This document shows, piece by piece, positions 6,405 to 8,029 of a stretch of 8,029 nt of DNA (position 1 is the first letter of the stretch; each line of letters opens with the position of its first letter). The notes under the pieces are model-generated. The model saw only the letters and a list, made by a program, of their open reading frames with translations, ran no database searches and was not told the origin of the DNA. Made by a program: the position numbers and the translations under genes. The stretch is from an uncultured Clostridia bacterium (GTDB lineage: Bacteria > Bacillota_A > Clostridia > TANB77 > CAG-508): NCBI GenBank assembly GCA_944388685.1, contig CALXJS010000063.1, forward strand, positions 1 through 8,029. Reading direction: 5' to 3'.

Positions 6405-7012
6405 CAAAAGATTTTAAAGACAAAGATGAAGAACTGATTCATGGTGAAGCGATTTTAGCAGAAAATGGAGCAGATATTAATGAGTTAAATATCAACCAGT
6501 TGGTAGATAATATAATGCAATATTTAGAAGTAAATGGGTATACAAATGCTAATAGAGAACAAATTAGAAGGGAGTTTATAAAACAATCATTTTTTAATCG
6601 ATTTGTTAAACAAGTAGATGAAAATAATCACAATTGGGCACTTTTAGTAGATGAATTCGATAAAACAGCTAGAATGGCACCAGTATATGATTTAGATTGT
6701 TGCTGTGAAATAGGAAAAAGAGGAAACCATATGAGAAAAACAGATGATGGAAGTATAGTTTCATTAGATGCCTTCATGAAACAATATGAAAATGAAGAAT
6801 GGTTTGAAAAATATGTAGAAGAATTAACTAAAAGATTGGATATAGAGCAAGCTTTCGCAGATGCCCAAAAAGAAACAAAATTTGAAATACCAAAGAAATA
6901 TAAAGAGAAATATAGAGATTATTTTGCGTTCAGAAAAAGGGAATCACAAGAAGCATATCACAAAGTGTATGAAGAGGACAGAGAAATAAGAGAAAATTCA
7001 GAACAAAGATAA
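6401..7012 (+). CDS. HipA-like kinase, C-terminal portion
   Basis: The GTG at 6401 is the earliest standard start in this frame and overlaps the stop of the previous frame by 4 bp, but no ribosome binding site stands at the right distance (GAGG lies about 19 nt upstream), so independent initiation is doubtful. Within 203 residues: KDFKDKDEELIHGEAIL (3-19), then SFFNRFVKQVDENNHNWALL (63-82), in which Asp73 and Asn78 match the D-x4-N spacing of HipA-type catalytic loops (usual DxHxxN, here with Asn in place of His). MAPVYDLDCCC (92-102) follows, with Asp97 as the likely second metal-binding Asp. The remainder is charged and helical. Three consecutive cysteines (100-102) are unusual. Kinase fold is inferred by eye; activity depends on the two halves being made as one protein. 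Confidence 0.55.
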   Translation: MTKDFKDKDEELIHGEAILAENGADINELNINQLVDNIMQYLEVNGYTNANREQIRREFIKQSFFNRFVKQVDENNHNWALLVDEFDKTARMAPVYDLDCCCEIGKRGNHMRKTDDGSIVSLDAFMKQYENEEWFEKYVEELTKRLDIEQAFADAQKETKFEIPKKYKEKYRDYFAFRKRESQEAYHKVYEEDREIRENSEQR

Positions 7013-7041
7013 AATGATGAATACTTTCTCATGTATAACCA

Positions 7042-7070
7042 TTGAAAAATAGCGAAAATTATGGTAATAT
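7042..7070 (+). promoter_or_regulatory. aspS promoter
   Basis: TTGAAA (7042-7047), a 17-bp spacer, and TAATAT (7065-7070) preceded by TGG make an extended -10 promoter. Transcription would begin near 7077, leaving a leader of about 80 nt before aspS. It is the best sigma-A-type promoter in the window. Confidence 0.65.
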
Positions 7071-7104
7071 AGGTAAGACAAAACAAACAGAGAAACTATT
7101 AAAA

Positions 7105-7130
7105 AAAGCCCGCTATTGTTCAGGGGCTTT
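7105..7130 (-). terminator. Hairpin in the aspS leader, terminator-shaped on the - strand
   Basis: AAAGCCC (7105-7111) pairs with GGGCTTT (7124-7130) around a 12-nt loop. Read on the - strand, the stem ends in GGGC followed by seven T, the form of an intrinsic terminator. On the + strand only three T follow. It could stop antisense transcription coming from aspS, or simply fold in the leader RNA. Confidence 0.5.
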
Positions 7131-7157
7131 ATACCAAAAGAAGGGAATGAAATTAAG

Positions 7158-8029
7158 ATGTATAGAACAAAGACTTGTGGAGAATTAACAATAAAAAATG
7201 TAAAAGAACATGTTGAATTGGCAGGATGGATTCAAAAAATAAGAGATTTAGGTGGAATGACCTTTATTGATTTAAGAGATGAATTTGGCATTACACAAAT
7301 TGTTGTAAATGATGAGGAATTAAAGAAATTTGTAAAAGAATTGCATACAGAAAGCTGTATCCACATAGAGGGAGAAGTTGTGGAAAGAGCAAGCAAAAAT
7401 CCACACATGAAAACAGGAGATATTGAGGTAGTTGCGAAAAAAATAGAAGTATTAGGGAAATGCAAAAATGTACTTCCTTTTGAAATTAATACAGACCAAG
7501 AAGTTAGAGAAGATTTACGATTAGAATATAGATTTTTAGATTTAAGAAATGAAAAATTACATAACAATATTTTATTGCGTTCTAAAATCTTAAAAACTAT
7601 TAGAGATAAAATGGACGAACTTGGATTTACAGAAATTCAAACACCAATTTTAGCAAATTCTTCTCCAGAAGGTGCAAGAGATTATTTAGTACCAAGTAGA
7701 CTAAATCCAGGAGAGTTTTATGCCCTTCCACAAGCACCACAACAATTTAAACAATTATTGATGGTTAGCGGATTTAACAAGTATTATCAAATTGCACCAT
7801 GTTTTAGAGACGAAGACCCAAGAGCAGATAGAGCACCAGGAGAATTTTATCAATTAGATTTTGAAATGAGTTTTGCAACACAAGAAGATGTTTTTAAAGT
7901 GATTGAAGAAGTAGTACCATATACTTTTGAAAAATTCACAGATTGGAAAGTGGATAAAGGACCATTTGTTAGAATTCCATATAAAGAAGCAATGGAAAAA
8001 TACGGAATTGATAAACCAGATTTAAGAAA
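7158..8029 (+). CDS. aspS: Aspartyl-tRNA synthetase (3' end outside window)
   Basis: AspRS charges tRNA-Asp with aspartate in the cytosol. The first 290 codons are present. Residues 1-105 are the OB-fold anticodon-binding domain ([20 protein letters not shown], 18-37). Motif 1 follows at about 152-165 ([14 protein letters not shown]), then the flipping loop [13 protein letters not shown] (169-181), [12 protein letters not shown] (191-202), and motif 2 at 216-239 with [15 protein letters not shown] then YQLDFEMSF. The catalytic fold is intact to the window edge; the GAD insertion and motif 3 would lie beyond. The motif 2 loop has APGEFYQLD where E. coli-type enzymes have QPEFTQID. Start: ATG 7158, with AAGGGA (7141-7146) 11 nt upstream, a slightly long spacing. 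It has its own promoter at 7042-7070 and no T-box. Whether it is discriminating or also charges tRNA-Asn cannot be told here. Confidence 0.95.
   Translation, partial: MYRTKTCGELTIKNVKEHVELAGWIQKIRDLGGMTFIDLRDEFGITQIVVNDEELKKFVKELHTESCIHIEGEVVERASKNPHMKTGDIEVVAKKIEVLGKCKNVLPFEINTDQEVREDLRLEYRFLDLRNEKLHNNILLRSKILKTIRDKMDELGFTEIQTPILANSSPEGARDYLVPSRLNPGEFYALPQAPQQFKQLLMVSGFNKYYQIAPCFRDEDPRADRAPGEFYQLDFEMSFATQEDVFKVIEEVVPYTFEKFTDWKVDKGPFVRIPYKEAMEKYGIDKPDLR

Noticed and set aside
7071..7157. T-box riboswitch before aspS
   Set aside because: The leader is only about 80 nt and lacks the conserved T-box sequence and the antiterminator/terminator pair.
7232..7567. - strand reading frame opposite aspS
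   Set aside because: The + strand here is clearly AspRS OB-fold; the antisense frame shows no family features. The - strand terminator downstream at 7105-7130 alone does not make it a gene.

Overview
The window is 8 kb of very AT-rich DNA with dense, short-spaced genes, clear GGAG-type ribosome binding sites and frequent GTG or TTG starts. This fits a low-GC Firmicute. A rod-shape/Min cluster (minD, minE, rodA), an EndoA-type MazF and a GerS/YdcC-like protein point to the Clostridia, but genus cannot be given from the sequence. Most of the window is core chromosome. No tRNA, rRNA, insertion sequence, phage gene or CRISPR array was seen.

Left part (1-2654, + strand): the 3' part of minD, then minE with an unusually long charged tail, then, after a 151-bp gap holding a 12-bp dyad, rodA. 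MinD and MinE place the division site and RodA polymerises lateral-wall peptidoglycan, so this is a cell-shape and division block. A tRNA-dihydrouridine synthase (dusB, GTG start at 2701) follows only 46 bp after rodA.

Middle part (3673-4903): a membrane-anchored extracytoplasmic protein of probable LolA/GerS-like fold (TTG start), then an intact MazF/EndoA RNase with no antitoxin next to it. In Bacillus the order is ydcC-alr-ndoAI-ndoA, so this looks like that locus with alr and the antitoxin missing. A strong 14-bp terminator hairpin closes mazF. The next gene, an HD-GYP phosphodiesterase, runs convergently on the - strand.

Right part (5842-8029, + strand): a 167-bp divergent promoter region with two dyads, then two overlapping reading frames (6009-6404 and 6401-7012). 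They read as the N- and C-terminal halves of one HipA-like kinase split by a -1 frameshift at an A6 run. After these comes a well-formed promoter, a leader with a hairpin whose U-tract lies on the - strand, and the 5' part of aspS, which runs off the window. The AspRS motif 2 region is of the type I associate with alphaproteobacteria.

The observations most worth a second look are the split HipA-like gene, the lone MazF in a collapsed alr locus, the MinE tail, and the dyads in the intergenic regions.
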